Notes: generated from the letters alone by a model not told the origin. A DNA stretch of 64,000 nt from Imbricaverruca yamaguchii (GCA_034440575.1 JAOTOL010001621.1:62001-126000); one strand, 5' to 3'. Shown: positions 50,504 to 61,490, numbered from the stretch's first letter. Numbers and translations: made by a program.

Positions 50504-50660
50504 TTGGTTATTGGTTTTATGACACATCGACAGTTGAGTCATGTAGCGTCGCCAATCTCTCACACCAATTGGCCGCGGACGATGAGTAGCGATAGGTGAG
50601 ACTCGAACCCACAACCTTTCGATTGTGAGATGAGCAACGTACCCCTAGGCTACTCGTCCC
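50504..50660 (-). mobile_element. tRNA-derived SINE, copy 3 (best preserved)
   Basis: The minus strand reads GGGACGAGTAGCCTAGGGGT (A box), GGTTGTGGGTTCGAGTCTCA (B box), then GGTGTGAGAGATTGGCGACG and a tail AAAACCAATAACCAA. It is CpG-rich inside a CpG-poor intron, which points to a fairly recent insertion. Confidence 0.85.
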
Positions 50661-52924
50661 TGGCAGTATGTGACACTGGTGATGCCCCCAGCCAGTATGT
50701 GCCAGAATGACATACTGACCCTTGATATGGAATTATGGTCATGCCCCTGAGCAGAAAGGTATCCTGGTTCTCATTCTGGTGATACATTTGCCAGATATAT
50801 GTGCAGAAGATCATGCTGGCCTCCCGGTACAATATCCTTGTATTGCCCCTGGCCAGAAACAGTCTCCCTAAGGACATCCATGTCCCATATGTCCAGAGTT
50901 CTGTAAGCAAGCAAGGTTGAATTGTGCCAATGACTAAGAAATACTCTGTAATAAAAGGTTAAGGATTCACTGGGACAGGTAAATTGGTATTCTGATGTTA
51001 CCAGTTTGAAGGAAAATATCCTCTCTATATTCGATTAGCAAACAATTATATTTACATCCAGGATTACAAAGCACAAATCCAGCCATGCATATACTCCAGT
51101 GATGCCATCCAGGTGTGCCAAATACTGTTTGCAGAACATATGTATTCTTAATTATTTCTGAGATGTGGAATTATGCTGAGCATCTCCATTTTTCCTATGA
51201 GTGCAATAGGGAATACCAACTGTGATGCCTATTCCATGATTTTCAGCCTAGCCTAGATTAGGTTGATCCATTATTTAACATGTTTGGATGCTATCACATC
51301 TCAATCAGTTACATGGTTATCACTTGGACAAATTCATACTTCAAGGTTATTTGTTATTTGAACAAGTTTTCAATATTGATTCTCGTGTCTTTTGCCAACC
51401 TATGGTAGGTGGTAGGTGTAGTGTAATACCAATCAATTTTTTAAATCATACTTGTCACCCTGATAAAGCTCAAACAGTGATGTTCTGTTTTGATACATCA
51501 TCTTATGCCATAGTAAACAAATGTTTTAATGTGTTTTATGAATTCTTTGATTTCTTACCTTGATTTCAATCAATGAAAATGATAAAGACAATGTAACCAC
51601 CCATCTCCCTGCCCATGTTTTCACTTTTGTGTTAGCAAGCACAACACAAAAGGAACTTTGAAACTAATTAACATTCCAAATATTTCAACTTTGCCAAGCC
51701 AAACCAAAACTAGCCTAACTCAACCAACTTTTTAATAAAAAATTGCACTGTTGCAATATAAGGTAAACATGAGACAAGTTTTGCACATGTTTTACCTCCA
51801 TGAAGTATACAAAGTGGTTTGGTGTGGTTAAGTTATGTTAAGTTAGGCTTCTGTTGAAGTCTTAAGCATAACAAATAAATTAAAATTTAAAGTAGGAAAT
51901 TTGATTTTTTTCTTCAAAAGCAGTTGAGACTAGGTTAGTTTTGGTTTGGTTCATTTCTTTTACTGTAACATATATATATATATATTTTAATAAAATATTT
52001 GGAACTTCTCAATAAAAAAAATTGTAGATTAAGCTAGTTTAGGTTATGGGTACTATTGCAGTTTAAGGTAACCACAAGGCATGCTTCACACACATTTTAC
52101 TTCAATGAAGCATGCAAAGGGGTTAGGTTTGGTTAAGTTAGGTTATGTTAGGGTTTTGTTGCATGTAAAACAAAATTGGAAAACTTTTCTTCACAAAAGT
52201 TTTAAAAAGTTTTTCATCAATAACAGTTTGGGCGATCATAGGTTAGGTTCAGTTGGGCTGGGCTAGGGTTTTCTCATTTGAAATTTTGTTGGATAAAAAA
52301 TGTGGGGAAATTTTCAATAAAAAATTATTTGCTTTTTCAATAGAAAGCTAGGTTCTAGCTAAGCTTTGGTTAGATCATGCTACAACATTTTTACTTGATT
52401 TTGAGCATACACTATGTTATGTTACCAAACTCCAAGTCCATTTTTAGGTGATATTTTACCTCTCAATTGAAATGCATACATTTTCAGAAGAAATAATTGG
52501 TCACATGTTCAGCACACTGATAACCATTTCATTCCCCCCAAAAATTGATAATCAAACATCTTAAAGTGGAAAATTTCCATGTTGGGACATGTGACATTTT
52601 CCTATTTTTTATCTAACTTTTTATGCTATGTTACACAACTGGAACCAAATTTGTGAGTGTTGTGGATAAGATTGCAGCTTAAGGGTAATTTCGTAAGACA
52701 GCATTGCAGTTGGGCAGCTGGCCATGTCATGGACTGGGTGGCTTTCTAGTGAGATTTGCTACCCTGCAATTGAGCAGTTGACCATGTGTTGAGACAAGTG
52801 ACATTCTGGGCAGCTAGGTGATTCAGTGATGAGGCCAGTCACTTCCGGTCCGGTCATAAGTGGCTCTGTGATTGGACAAATGGTCTTGTGATGTAATAAT
52901 TTGCCATGTGAAGGTGCAAGCAAG

Positions 52925-53190
52925 TATGCTAGTACGGTGTCCCTTAGTATTCTGTCATGCAGTCATACTGGGCACCAGACAGTACAGTGCCCATTAGTTT
53001 ATGGTCATGTAGTCGTTCTGGCCACCAGGTAGTACAGTGTCCCTAGGCATACTGTCATATAGCCATATTCACCACTAGATGGTACATTGTCCCTTAGTAT
53101 ATTGTCATGTAGTCATACTGGCCACCAGGCAGTACATTGTCCCTTAGTATACTGTCATATAATCATACTGTCCACCAGACAGTATTGGTG
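52925..53190. repeat. About 50-55 bp diverged minisatellite, 5 copies
   Basis: Unit words: GTCATGTAGTCATACTGGCC, ACCAGGCAGTACATTGTCCC and TTAGTATACT. Copies are spaced roughly 50-55 bp. Confidence 0.8.
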
Positions 53191-53645
53191 ACCAGTATGA
53201 CGTGACAGGCAAGTTTCTGACTGAATGGGTGGCTCTATGATGGAACAATTGATCATATGATGGGGCCAGTGACTGTTGGGATGGCAACTTTTTGGTGGGA
53301 TTGGGATGTGATGGACAAATATTGGACCCTGGTGGGCAGTTGACCCTGCAATGGTGCAAATGGCTAGTTGTATGGCTGACTATGTGATGAGCCAAGCAAC
53401 TTTCTAGTTGGACAAGTGACCCTATGACGGCACAGGGGCAATGTGATGTGACTAGTGGCCCTGTGATGTAGTGATGTGACTAGTGGCCCTGTGTGACCAG
53501 TGGCCCTGTGATGTGATGACTAGGCATGTAGTCCCATGTTGGGACAATTTACCTTGATGTTGGATAAGCAGCTAATGGGCAGATGGCCCTGTGACAGAAA
53601 AGCAACTGGTGGGACAAATGGTCTTTATTTGATGGGACATGTCCT

Positions 53646-53709
53646 CAGGCTCTATATGCCCAGCAGCAGCTGATGCACCCTAAGCCAAAATAATCAATCA
53701 ATCAATCAA
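53646..53709 (+). mobile_element. SINE 3' fragment with (AATC)n tail and target duplication
   Basis: Carries AGCAGCTGATGCACCCTAAG then CAATCAATCAATCAA. It is flanked by TGGGACATGTCC (53634-53645) and TGGGACTTGTCC (53710-53721), a 12 bp duplication with one change. Confidence 0.75.
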
Positions 53710-54380
53710 TGGGACTTGTCCCAACATAGGGCCACCTGTCATGAAAGAGAGTCATCTGCACCATCATTTGGTCAGCTCTCAAGTTGCAGGACCACCAGTC
53801 CCAGTACAGGACCCATACAGCCAGTCACCATTACAGGGTAGCATAATGACAGTCCAATTACAACACCCCTGGTGCTTCATCACGGAGTTGCCTGTGCCAC
53901 CACAGGATCAACCGTCACATCACATGGTCCCACCACATGATTCTGGCGAATGCCGTTACCCTTAGCCAGAAGTCTGTCAGAATGGCTGGCTGAGCCCCTG
54001 ACATGATATCCTGGCGACACCCCCTGGCAGGCACCTATGGATTTCTGGCACGAATCCTGGCGACGCTCGCGGTCAGATGCAACCTCCCCGGGGTGCATCT
54101 AAGTGTGCAAGTGACGTAATCAGGCACACCAGACAGACTATTACCCACGGATGTATAAATCGCTTATTTTTCCGCACTGAAGACGTAGCATTTCCATAGA
54201 AACTGTTCACTCCACGCGGTGGTGTGGACACTACTCCCACCTCAAGCACCCCAAAGGGAACCAAACCGTTACTGGCATTATAATATGCTGGCAGCTTTAT
54301 ATTGTTGGTTTGAAACAAGACTAACTGGATATTGGGTGCAAATTATGTCTGCCTGTAACTCACAACGCTCTGATTTTCAG

Positions 54381-54489
54381 GATGTGGTGGACAATTACTG
54401 GAAACTTCGGCAACATTCTTCCGATCGATTGGGCCAAGTCACATGCAAGAAAGCTCCATATGCCAGCACTAAATCTGAGTGTCAAACAG
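54381..54489 (+). CDS. unc-76: FEZ/UNC-76, exon 2
   Basis: After completing Gln (CA|G) it encodes MWWTITGNFGNILPIDWAKS then HARKLHMPALNLSVKQ. This corresponds to the conserved W..LT.N...ILPIDW segment of FEZ/UNC-76. It is 109 nt. Acceptor ATTTTCAG (54373-54380), donor GTAATG at 54490, entry phase 2, exit phase 0. Confidence 0.93.
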
Positions 54490-55599
54490 GTAATGCATAG
54501 TTTTTTTGTTGTTGTTGTGTGTGGTTGTATCTTTCATTTGATGCAAATGGCAGTGCGAAATGTGGACTTGAATCTGTGGACTTGCTTACTTCCGCGCTGC
54601 GGTAAGCATTAAGCATCCTTCGGAAATGTGCCGCATTTGAGACGCCATCGGGAGGTGATTGTCCCAACAGTTGACATTCTAGCATACACACCAATTATGA
54701 TCGATTACAATACATTACATCATAATCCATCTTCATATTGGTCATTGCACTTGTCCGATTCGGCAGTATTTGAATTATATGTGTCCTTTGCTTGTATCTG
54801 CTAATGACAGTTGTTGCGTACAGAATGAGACAAATTGCAGTCAACTCAGTTACATACTAGGCGTCATTTATCGGGTCCACCACAACAAAGTGAATCACCC
54901 CAAACGTTTTTGCACATTCTTTCTACACAATGACCACAGACATTTAATTTTCAAATGGAGGTATAAGAACTGATCTTCATGCTCTTCACCCTCAATTTCA
55001 ATGGTGGCTGACTCCAAGGTTCAAATACATGTGCAGTGTTGGTGTGCGAAGTTAAGTTATCAAGTGTGTATGCAAATTTAATGCTGTATCTCAACATTTA
55101 TTATGAAAACTTAGGATATTGTTAGGGATAGATTCGCAGTAATGTTACTGACCCCAATGGCCCAGTTTTCCCCCTTACTATCAGGCCTTTTGCCTGATAG
55201 TAATGGGCAAACTGGGCCAATCTGAGAACAAGGGAAACCATCTTACATAAATATGTGTTTCTATTGGTTCTCCCAACCACTTTATAGAATTCCTCTCCTG
55301 GTGAGACAATTGTATTTACCTTTTATGCTCGATAGACTAAATAGTAGAATATCAGAATGGGTTTGCCTCACTGCATGCACCAAACTGGTTTGCGAACCTT
55401 TACCGAAAAAGTTATGTGAATTTTATCAGGATTTGTCGTGGGTTTATGTAAGCAAGACTAGTACAACATGATCTTGAAAGGAATTTTTTCCTCCCAACTT
55501 ATTCCCTATGATGGTACACACCATTGGACACGTATATTCGCGTATTGTCGTTGTCCGGTCACACTGTGGACCGAGGTCGTGATCTCACCTCACCTGCAG
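54490..55599. other. FEZ intron 2
   Basis: Contains the hairpin at 55156-55220. Otherwise no recognised element. Confidence 0.6.
55156..55220. repeat. Near-perfect hairpin in FEZ intron 2
   Basis: Arms AATGGCCCAGTTTTCCCCCT..ACTATCAGGC and the complementary half GCCTGATAGTAATGGGCAAA..CTGGGCCAA, about 30 bp each, with a tiny TTT loop. Confidence 0.85.
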
Positions 55600-55761
55600 C
55601 CACCAACCTCAGCTGAGGACGAGGTTCTCTCCGAGGAGGACGAGGCGGTTGCCAACGACCTGGACATCCACTCACTGATCCTGGCGGGGGTGCAGGCAGA
55701 GCCCCAGGACCGACTCAAGACTGCCGATGAGGTCATCAAGGAGATTGACGACATGATGGAG
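55600..55761 (+). CDS. unc-76: FEZ/UNC-76, exon 3
   Basis: 54 codons, phase 0 at both ends: PPTSAEDEVLSEEDEAVAND, LDIHSLILAGVQAEPQDRLK and TADEVIKEIDDMME. TADEVIKEIDDMM matches FEZ LTADQVIEEIEEMM, the start of the acidic, kinesin-binding middle region. Acceptor CACCTGCAG (55591-55599). The nearest donor is GTCAGT at 55762, which opens a 60 bp repeat with two more in-frame donors at 55822 and 55882. Confidence 0.93.
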
Positions 55762-55945
55762 GTCAGTGTTGGGCTGCTGACCCACACACTTTTGGCCAGA
55801 CTCCTTCACTTCAGTGACTGGGTCAGTGTTAGGTTGCTGACCCGCACGCTTTTGGTCAGACTCCTTCACTTCAGTGACCGGGTAAGTGTTAGGCTGCTGA
55901 CTCGCACATGTTTGGCCAGACCCCTTCACTTCAGTGCTGCAGACA
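55762..55945 (+). repeat. 60 bp triplicate repeat starting at the FEZ exon 3 donor
   Basis: Three 60 bp units begin GTCAGTGTTGGGCTGCTGAC, GTCAGTGTTAGGTTGCTGAC and GTAAGTGTTAGGCTGCTGAC and end CTTCACTTCAGTGAC. Each starts with a splice donor. 60 is a multiple of three and the frame stays open to 56043, so later donors would extend the exon by 20 or 40 codons in phase. Confidence 0.95.
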
Positions 55946-56404
55946 AAAAGTCATCGGCGCCAGTGCTGCACTTCTACATCTGCGCTGCTCGTTGGCGAGT
56001 AAGGCTGCGAACTGATCCCCCGCCCCCTCACGCAGGCATTTAAAGCGCGTTGTGTTCCTTATTCGTGAGTTGATTGGTTAGTGTTTTTTTTCTCTGCAGA
56101 AAAGTAAAGACGTCCTCTCCACCTACTGGCAACGCTGACATTGAGAGAACGTGCGGGCCTAAGCCGGACCGCACATCGATCGGACGGAATGAAAATCCGG
56201 TGGCCGGACCGACATTTTACCTTGCATGACACAATTTCCGGTCCGGTCGCGGGGTGAACTTGATACCGGCTGCCGGCGGTCAGGCTTCTGCTGAAGTCCG
56301 CTCCGTCGACCGACCTTCCCGTCTGTGCACGCGCACACGGTGCGCCGTGACGTAATTAAAGGCATCGGTGCCTCGGCGTTCCCAACACCTCATTCGACCA
56401 TCCC

Positions 56405-56459
56405 ATGGGCGCTGCATGACGGAAGCAGTCGATGCACCCCTAAGCCCAAATAACCAGCC
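56405..56459 (+). mobile_element. SINE 3' fragment with perfect 13 bp target duplication
   Basis: GCTGCATGACGGAAGCAGTC then GATGCACCCCTAAGCCCAAA, flanked on both sides by ATTCGACCATCCC (56392-56404 and 56460-56472). Related fragments lie at 42742, 53646, 59001 and 60436. Confidence 0.85.
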
Positions 56460-56843
56460 ATTCGACCATCCCGACCCGATCCCGACCCCACATTGCAGTC
56501 GGTATGGAATCTAAAATATAACATGACTTCCATATCGGGAGGTGCTGGCGATTGCAAGCGCGCAATCAATTACGTCAATTCAATGTGTAGTCGATGTGTC
56601 TGTTGAACAAGATTCTATAAATGTGGGACTCTGGTTTTGGAACATAGTTTTCCCCGTTTGTTTTTTAATTCCTGAATTGTGACCTCTATTGCATAAAGGG
56701 AAATTGCCTGCAATATCACCCCAACGTTGATCGGATTTGTTCTCTTTCGGCACACAAATAAAAGCACGATGTCTCCATCTCATAGCAATCAAACGACGAC
56801 ACGACGGCTTTGATAACGAGCGAGCATTGCGGGTGGTCGTAGG

Positions 56844-56908
56844 CTGGTCACGTGACGTGATCAGGCCACGCCAGAACTGCCGGCCAACTATTCACGTCAC
56901 GTGACCAG
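56844..56908. repeat. Perfect 17 bp inverted repeat with CACGTG
   Basis: CTGGTCACGTGACGTGA at 56844-56860 and its exact complement at 56892-56908. Each arm contains the E-box CACGTG and a TGACGTGA (CRE-like) word. It may be a regulatory site or a small-element remnant. Confidence 0.8.
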
Positions 56909-57767
56909 TCGGCCGGCGGTACTGGCGCGGGAACGTACTCAATGTTGTGGGGTCCGGCCGCCGCACCGGGCCTCTTCCGATCCGGTCGATACGTGAGCCA
57001 GGCTTCAGTCGCTCTACAGCGTGACAGCCAATGGGCGTCGCGTTGGCGAGGATGCGACTATCGCTACCTCCCCGATCGGCGCAGGCACAACTTTTATAAC
57101 GCTTCTATAGTCTTATAAAGTCTAACATCCATTTTTAACATTTGTTCCAAGAATTGACAAATTACCCTCAAATACAATGAATATTTGCACATTTTCTCCG
57201 TGCATACATTTACGTCATCAAATGGTTATGACGTCATGAATCGTATCGACCGTCGTCGACCGAAAAGCAAACATTTGCGGATAAAATATGTTGTTGCATC
57301 GTCCATGTTTTAAGAACGTCCATGTTGGATGTTCTTAGACTTTAATATTTGAGAAAATCAGAACTGTTGAAAACTATCCTCCAGCACAATTTCACCGCAT
57401 AGTCATAGGTGTACCCACTGGGGTGGAGTGTGGAGGAGGGGAGGGAGGGCTAGGGAAAATGTCTCCCTAATTTTCTCCGATTTTGACATTACCCTGTGGC
57501 ATAGACGGAAATAATTGGCGTAGCGTTCGGCTTGGACCATACCCCACCCGTCAGAATGATAACCCGGTGTTATGCATATGCTTTGTTTTAACAAAGGTTT
57601 CTTAAGCAGATTAGTAGAACGATCCTGGAGCGTTGGAGTTCGTATTTATTGTCAGGTTTTCAAATTGCAAAAAAATCATATGGAGGCGACAGACACCTCA
57701 GCACCCTTTGACTGTGCTAGTGCGTGCTTCAGTCACGTTTGTCATATGAGAGACCTGACCTCAGTAG

Positions 57768-58050
57768 TAAATTGTTATTGAAATACGGTACAATATACCG
57801 AAACAGTGTGGGCAGCGCCATTAGCCGTGAATGTGCATAAAGTGTGTCGTGAACCAACCAATAAGCAAACAAACAAACGGCACAATATACCACTTTATGA
57901 ACAATGGATAGACATTCTTCCCAAAGCAGTATCAACATGGTGCTTCTTGCTGTGTGTTGAATGCAGTGTCCATGGTTCGTTTTGAGCAGTGTCTCATGCA
58001 TACTTATAAGTATCCTGTCTATGCTCACCACTGCGGATTGTGATACACAG
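57768..58050 (-). repeat. Dispersed repeat C, inverted, split by a SINE fragment
   Basis: C landmarks GGTACAATATACC, ATTCTTCCCAAAGCAGTATC and GTGCTTCTTGCTGTGTGTTG are present. A SINE fragment (about 57797-57882, GTGTGGGCAGCGCCATTAGC then a CAAACAAACAAAC tail) is inserted, flanked by ACGGTACAATATACC and ACGGCACAATATACC, a 15 bp duplication with one change. Confidence 0.75.
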
Positions 58051-59000
58051 ATATCTTGTAGCCATGTGTTTTATTTACAACTATATTTCTATGAACTCTA
58101 CTGTATATTTATACTTAGCTCTACTATATTTATAGCTCTATTTATTCTTCATATTTCTAGGTAAAAGGATCGTCTACAATGTGGTATACTATATATACCA
58201 TGTTATTTGTTCATAGCATGATATGGCTATCGCTTTCGTGAATATGGATATCCCTATGCTAGGTGTATACCAACAACGTTCACTTATTAGTTCGCCATTG
58301 GCTCAATTTGTTAAAGTTTGATAGTAACCATTAGCATGGTCGGGAAGTATTGGGTCAGTGTTCCGACCCCCACCCATCAACTTCTGGACATAAATCGAGG
58401 TTCTCTGGTAAAAAGGAAACATTTCACCAACAAATATTTCATAAAAATCACCAACTATGGCTGAGCCTGACCCCCTACCAGTATTTATCAAAGCCAACTG
58501 GCAGATCCACAAATTTGCTTTCCAAGCGGTCAAGGCAACCTTTCCAATAGTCTAAATGGTTTTCAGCCTTCTGAAAACAACCTAATCTTTTGTGTTTTGG
58601 TTTTTCAATACCTCGATCCCAAAGGCGTGATTTTTTGTTGTTGTTTACCTGGTCACGATCACTGTGCTGGCCCGTCCTTGGAGTGATTGATGCCACGACC
58701 TGTTCTGTTTGACTGTGAGGAAGCTGCCTGCCAGCCTTCCGAAGCCTGTGCGTGCCGTGTCCAGTCCTCATCCATTCCGTCGAGTAAAGACAGCTGTGCA
58801 CTGCTCATATGATGGTTTGTTCCGAGATCTATCAAGCAATGTTTGGTATTGCCTTGGACTACCAGGCCCTAGTTCGCTTTGATGGCTTGGTAGTTCTACG
58901 AAGTCATGCCATGACTTGTGTGCCTAGTATAATGTAGGCAGTCATGTGATGATGCTTCATACACTTGTGCTCACGTCTTCATGGCAAGTATTGGGCGCAA
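58051..59000. other. FEZ intron 3, unassigned
   Basis: No recognised exon or repeat family. Confidence 0.45.
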
Positions 59001-59054
59001 AATGACCATGGCAGTCGACGCGCCCCTAAACCCCAATTCATCATCATCATCATG
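59001..59054 (+). mobile_element. SINE 3' fragment with (ATC)n tail
   Basis: AATGACCATGGCAGTCGACG, CGCCCCTAAACCCCAATTCA then five ATC units. Same 3' end as fragments at 56405 and 60436, but a different tail repeat. Confidence 0.7.
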
Positions 59055-59084
59055 GTAAGTGCGCCATGTATGGTATGCGGGGTC

Positions 59085-59240
59085 GATTATAAATTATTCG
59101 CCAAATATAGTACAATATATAATTTATTGAACACTGAATCGACATCCTTTCCAAATAAGTCTCGACATCGTGCTTCTTGATGCGTGCTTATGAAGTTTTC
59201 ATCCCACATTTCTAACAGTACTTCGTTATAAGCATCATGC
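59085..59240 (-). repeat. Dispersed repeat C, inverted copy
   Basis: Contains ATTATAAATTATTCGCCAAA, ACATCCTTTCCAAATAAGTC and CATCGTGCTTCTTGATGCGT, closely matching 30118-30300. Confidence 0.7.
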
Positions 59241-59879
59241 CTAAGCTGGCCATTCCAATAATTGTAAAGCTGGTCGGTAGCATGCCAATATCAATTTTTG
59301 TTGTTGCATTTTTTCGAAATGACATACAATGAATGCAATCCATTAACTTTAATTTCTTGCAAGTAATTCAAATGAATGTCGTTGTACCTTACGTCATTCC
59401 CATCCAGAAGGTTAACAATACCTTGACATTTTAACAACCAGTTGTGTAATCATTATAATAATGTTAATACTAGCCATTCTCAATTCATTGAAACTAACCT
59501 TTGAGCCGATAAGTGTCCCTATAAGTAAACGTTTTTAGTTTATATTCGTGAACACGTGTTATGGGGATATCTCTTAACGGAGCAATGCAGTACTATAAGC
59601 AAATGGCATTGCATAAGAGATCGCAGCATATGCAATCAATTCACATGGGATTGTGCCAAGAAGAGATAGCCTATTTCAATCCAAAAACATTATGCACAAG
59701 CATGCTTATGGTGAGCATAAGCATGTGACTTATTTTCGAGATACTGTTCGAAGCGAGGCATGAACATTTCCTAAACACGCGTCGAGAAACACTATGTCGA
59801 TATTTACCTGGGAAGAATATACGATTGTCTCTCCGACTCGGAGAGCCTGTTAACCCACTAGCGTCCGCCGTGTCGGCAG
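59241..59879. other. FEZ intron 3, right end
   Basis: AT-rich. A possible further repeat C fragment (GGTGAGCATAAGCATGTGAC near 59710). No exon before the acceptor at 59878-59879. Confidence 0.45.
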
Positions 59880-59970
59880 GAGGGCGAGTCCGACTGTTCG
59901 CCCGAGCTCGACTCGCCAGACTCGGCCATCTGCGAGGCTCGCGAGCGTCCGCCACTCGCCTCCAGGGAGA
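59880..59970 (+). CDS. unc-76: FEZ/UNC-76, exon 4
   Basis: 91 nt, encoding EGESDCSPELDSPDSAICEA then RERPPLASRE plus one base. The acidic Ser/Asp-rich composition and position after the TADEVIKEIDDMM segment fit the FEZ linker before the coiled coil. Acceptor GTCGGCAG (59872-59879), donor GTGAGT at 59971, entry phase 0 matching exon 3, exit phase 1. The pyrimidine tract is weak. The coiled-coil C-terminus is right of the window. Confidence 0.8.
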
Positions 59971-59991
59971 GTGAGTGTCGCACGACTCCGG

Positions 59992-60560
59992 TCCGACCGG
60001 TGTCCCACTGTCCCGACCGGTGCCCTACTCTCCCGACCGGTGCCCTACTGTCCCGACCGGTGCCCTACTGTCCCGACCGGTGCCCTACTGTCCCGACCGG
60101 TGCCCTACTGTCCCGACCGGTGCCCTACTGTCCCGACCGGTGCCCTACTGTCCCGACCGGTGCCCTACTGTCCCGACCGGTGCCCTACTGTCCCGACCGG
60201 TGCCCTACTGTCCCGACCGGTGCCCTACTGTCCCGACCGGTGTCCCACTGTTACGACCGGTGTCCCACTGTCCCGACCGGTGCCCTACTGTCCCGACCGG
60301 TGCCCTACTGTCCCGACCGGTGCCCTACTGTCCCGACCGGTGCCCTACTGTCCCGACCGGTGTCCCATTGTCCCGACCGGTGTCCCACTGTTACGACCGG
60401 CTTCCCACTGTCCCGACCGGTGCCCTACTGTCCCGAGCTGTATGACCGATGTAGTTGATGCGCCCCTAAACTCCAATTCCTACTGTCCCGACCGGTGTCC
60501 CACTGTTACGACCGGTGCCCTACTGTCCCGACCGGTGTCCCACTGTGTCTAACTGGTGTC
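59992..60560. repeat. 20 bp minisatellite, about 25 copies, after FEZ exon 4
   Basis: Unit TCCCGACCGGTGCCCTACTG, nearly identical copies, with TGTCCCACTG variants at the edges. It begins about 20 bp past the donor. A SINE 3' fragment (60436-60480, GTATGACCGATGTAGTTGAT) is inserted near the right end. Confidence 0.97.
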
Positions 60561-60579
60561 ACACTGTCCCACTGACCCG

Positions 60580-60900
60580 ACTGGTGTCCTGCCCCGACCG
60601 GTGTCCTGCCGTCCCGACTGGTGTCCCACTGCCCCGACTGGTTACACGCCGTCCCGACTGGTGTCCCACTGCCCCGACTGGTTACACGCCGTCCCGACTG
60701 GTGTCCCACTGCCCCGACTGGTTACACGCCGTCCCGACTGGTGTCCCACTGCCCCGACTGGTTACATGCCGTTCCGACTGGTGTCCCACTGCCCCGACCG
60801 GTGTCCTGCCGTCCCGACTGGTGTCCCACTGCCCCGACTGGTTACACGCCGTCCCGACTGGTGTCCCACTGCCCCGACTGGTTACACGCCGTCCCGACCT
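60580..60900. repeat. 40 bp minisatellite, about 8 copies
   Basis: Unit GTCCCGACTGGTGTCCCACT plus GCCCCGACTGGTTACACGCC. Each half resembles the 20 bp unit of the previous array, so it looks like a dimeric derivative. Confidence 0.96.
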
Positions 60901-61490
60901 GTGTCGCGCGTCCGGACCAGTGTCCGCTATCCCGGCCAGTGTCCGCTGTCCCGGCCAGTGTCCGCTGTCCCGGCCAGTGTCCGCTGTCCCGGCCAGTGTC
61001 CGCTGTCCCGGCCAGTGTCCGCTGTCCCGGCCAGTGTCCGCTGTCCCGGCTGGTGTCCGCTGTCCCGGCCAGTGTCCGCTGTCCCGGCTGGTGTCCGCTA
61101 TCCCGGCCAGTGTCCGCTGTCCCGGCAAGTGTCCGCTGTCCTGGCCAGTGTCCGCTGTCCCGGCAAGTGTCCGCTGTCCCGGCTGGTGTCCACTGTCCCG
61201 GCTGGTGTCCGCTATCCCGGCCAGTGTCCGCTATCCCGGTCAGTGTCCGCTGTCCTGGCCAGTGTCCGCTGTCCCGGCAAGTGTCCGCTGTCCTGGCCAG
61301 TGTCCGCTGTCCCGGCAAGTGTCCGCTGTCCCGGCTGGTGTCCACTGTCCCGGCTGGTGTCCGCTGTCCCGGCCAGTGTCCACTGTCCCGGCCAGTGTCC
61401 ACTGTCCCGGCCAGTGTCCACTGTCCCGGCAAGTGTCTGCTGTCCCGGCCAGTGTCCGCTATCCCGGCCAGTGTCCACTGTCCTGCCGAC
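60901..61490. repeat. 19 bp minisatellite, about 31 copies
   Basis: Unit CCCGGCCAGTGTCCGCTGT with GGCTGG and GGCAAG variants. All three forward frames read as 300-residue repetitive peptides; none is a gene. Confidence 0.97.

Larger units (their letters stand above)
48612..54380. other. FEZ intron 1 (5.8 kb), mostly CpG-poor
   Basis: AT-rich, CpG-poor, with CCTAACCTAACC tracts at 49380-49530 and GGTTAGGTT-like words around 51830-52250 (TTAGG-telomere-like, scattered). 49780-50900 holds diverged CCTGG.ATGATGTCCCC phrases suggesting an old minisatellite. It also contains the SINEs at 50504 and 53646 and the array at 52925. No exon was recognised inside. Confidence 0.6.
55946..57767. other. FEZ intron 3, left part
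   Basis: CpG-rich around 56150-57060, with TCCGGTCCGGTC-type words. It holds the SINE fragment at 56405 and the inverted repeat at 56844. No exon recognised. Confidence 0.5.
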
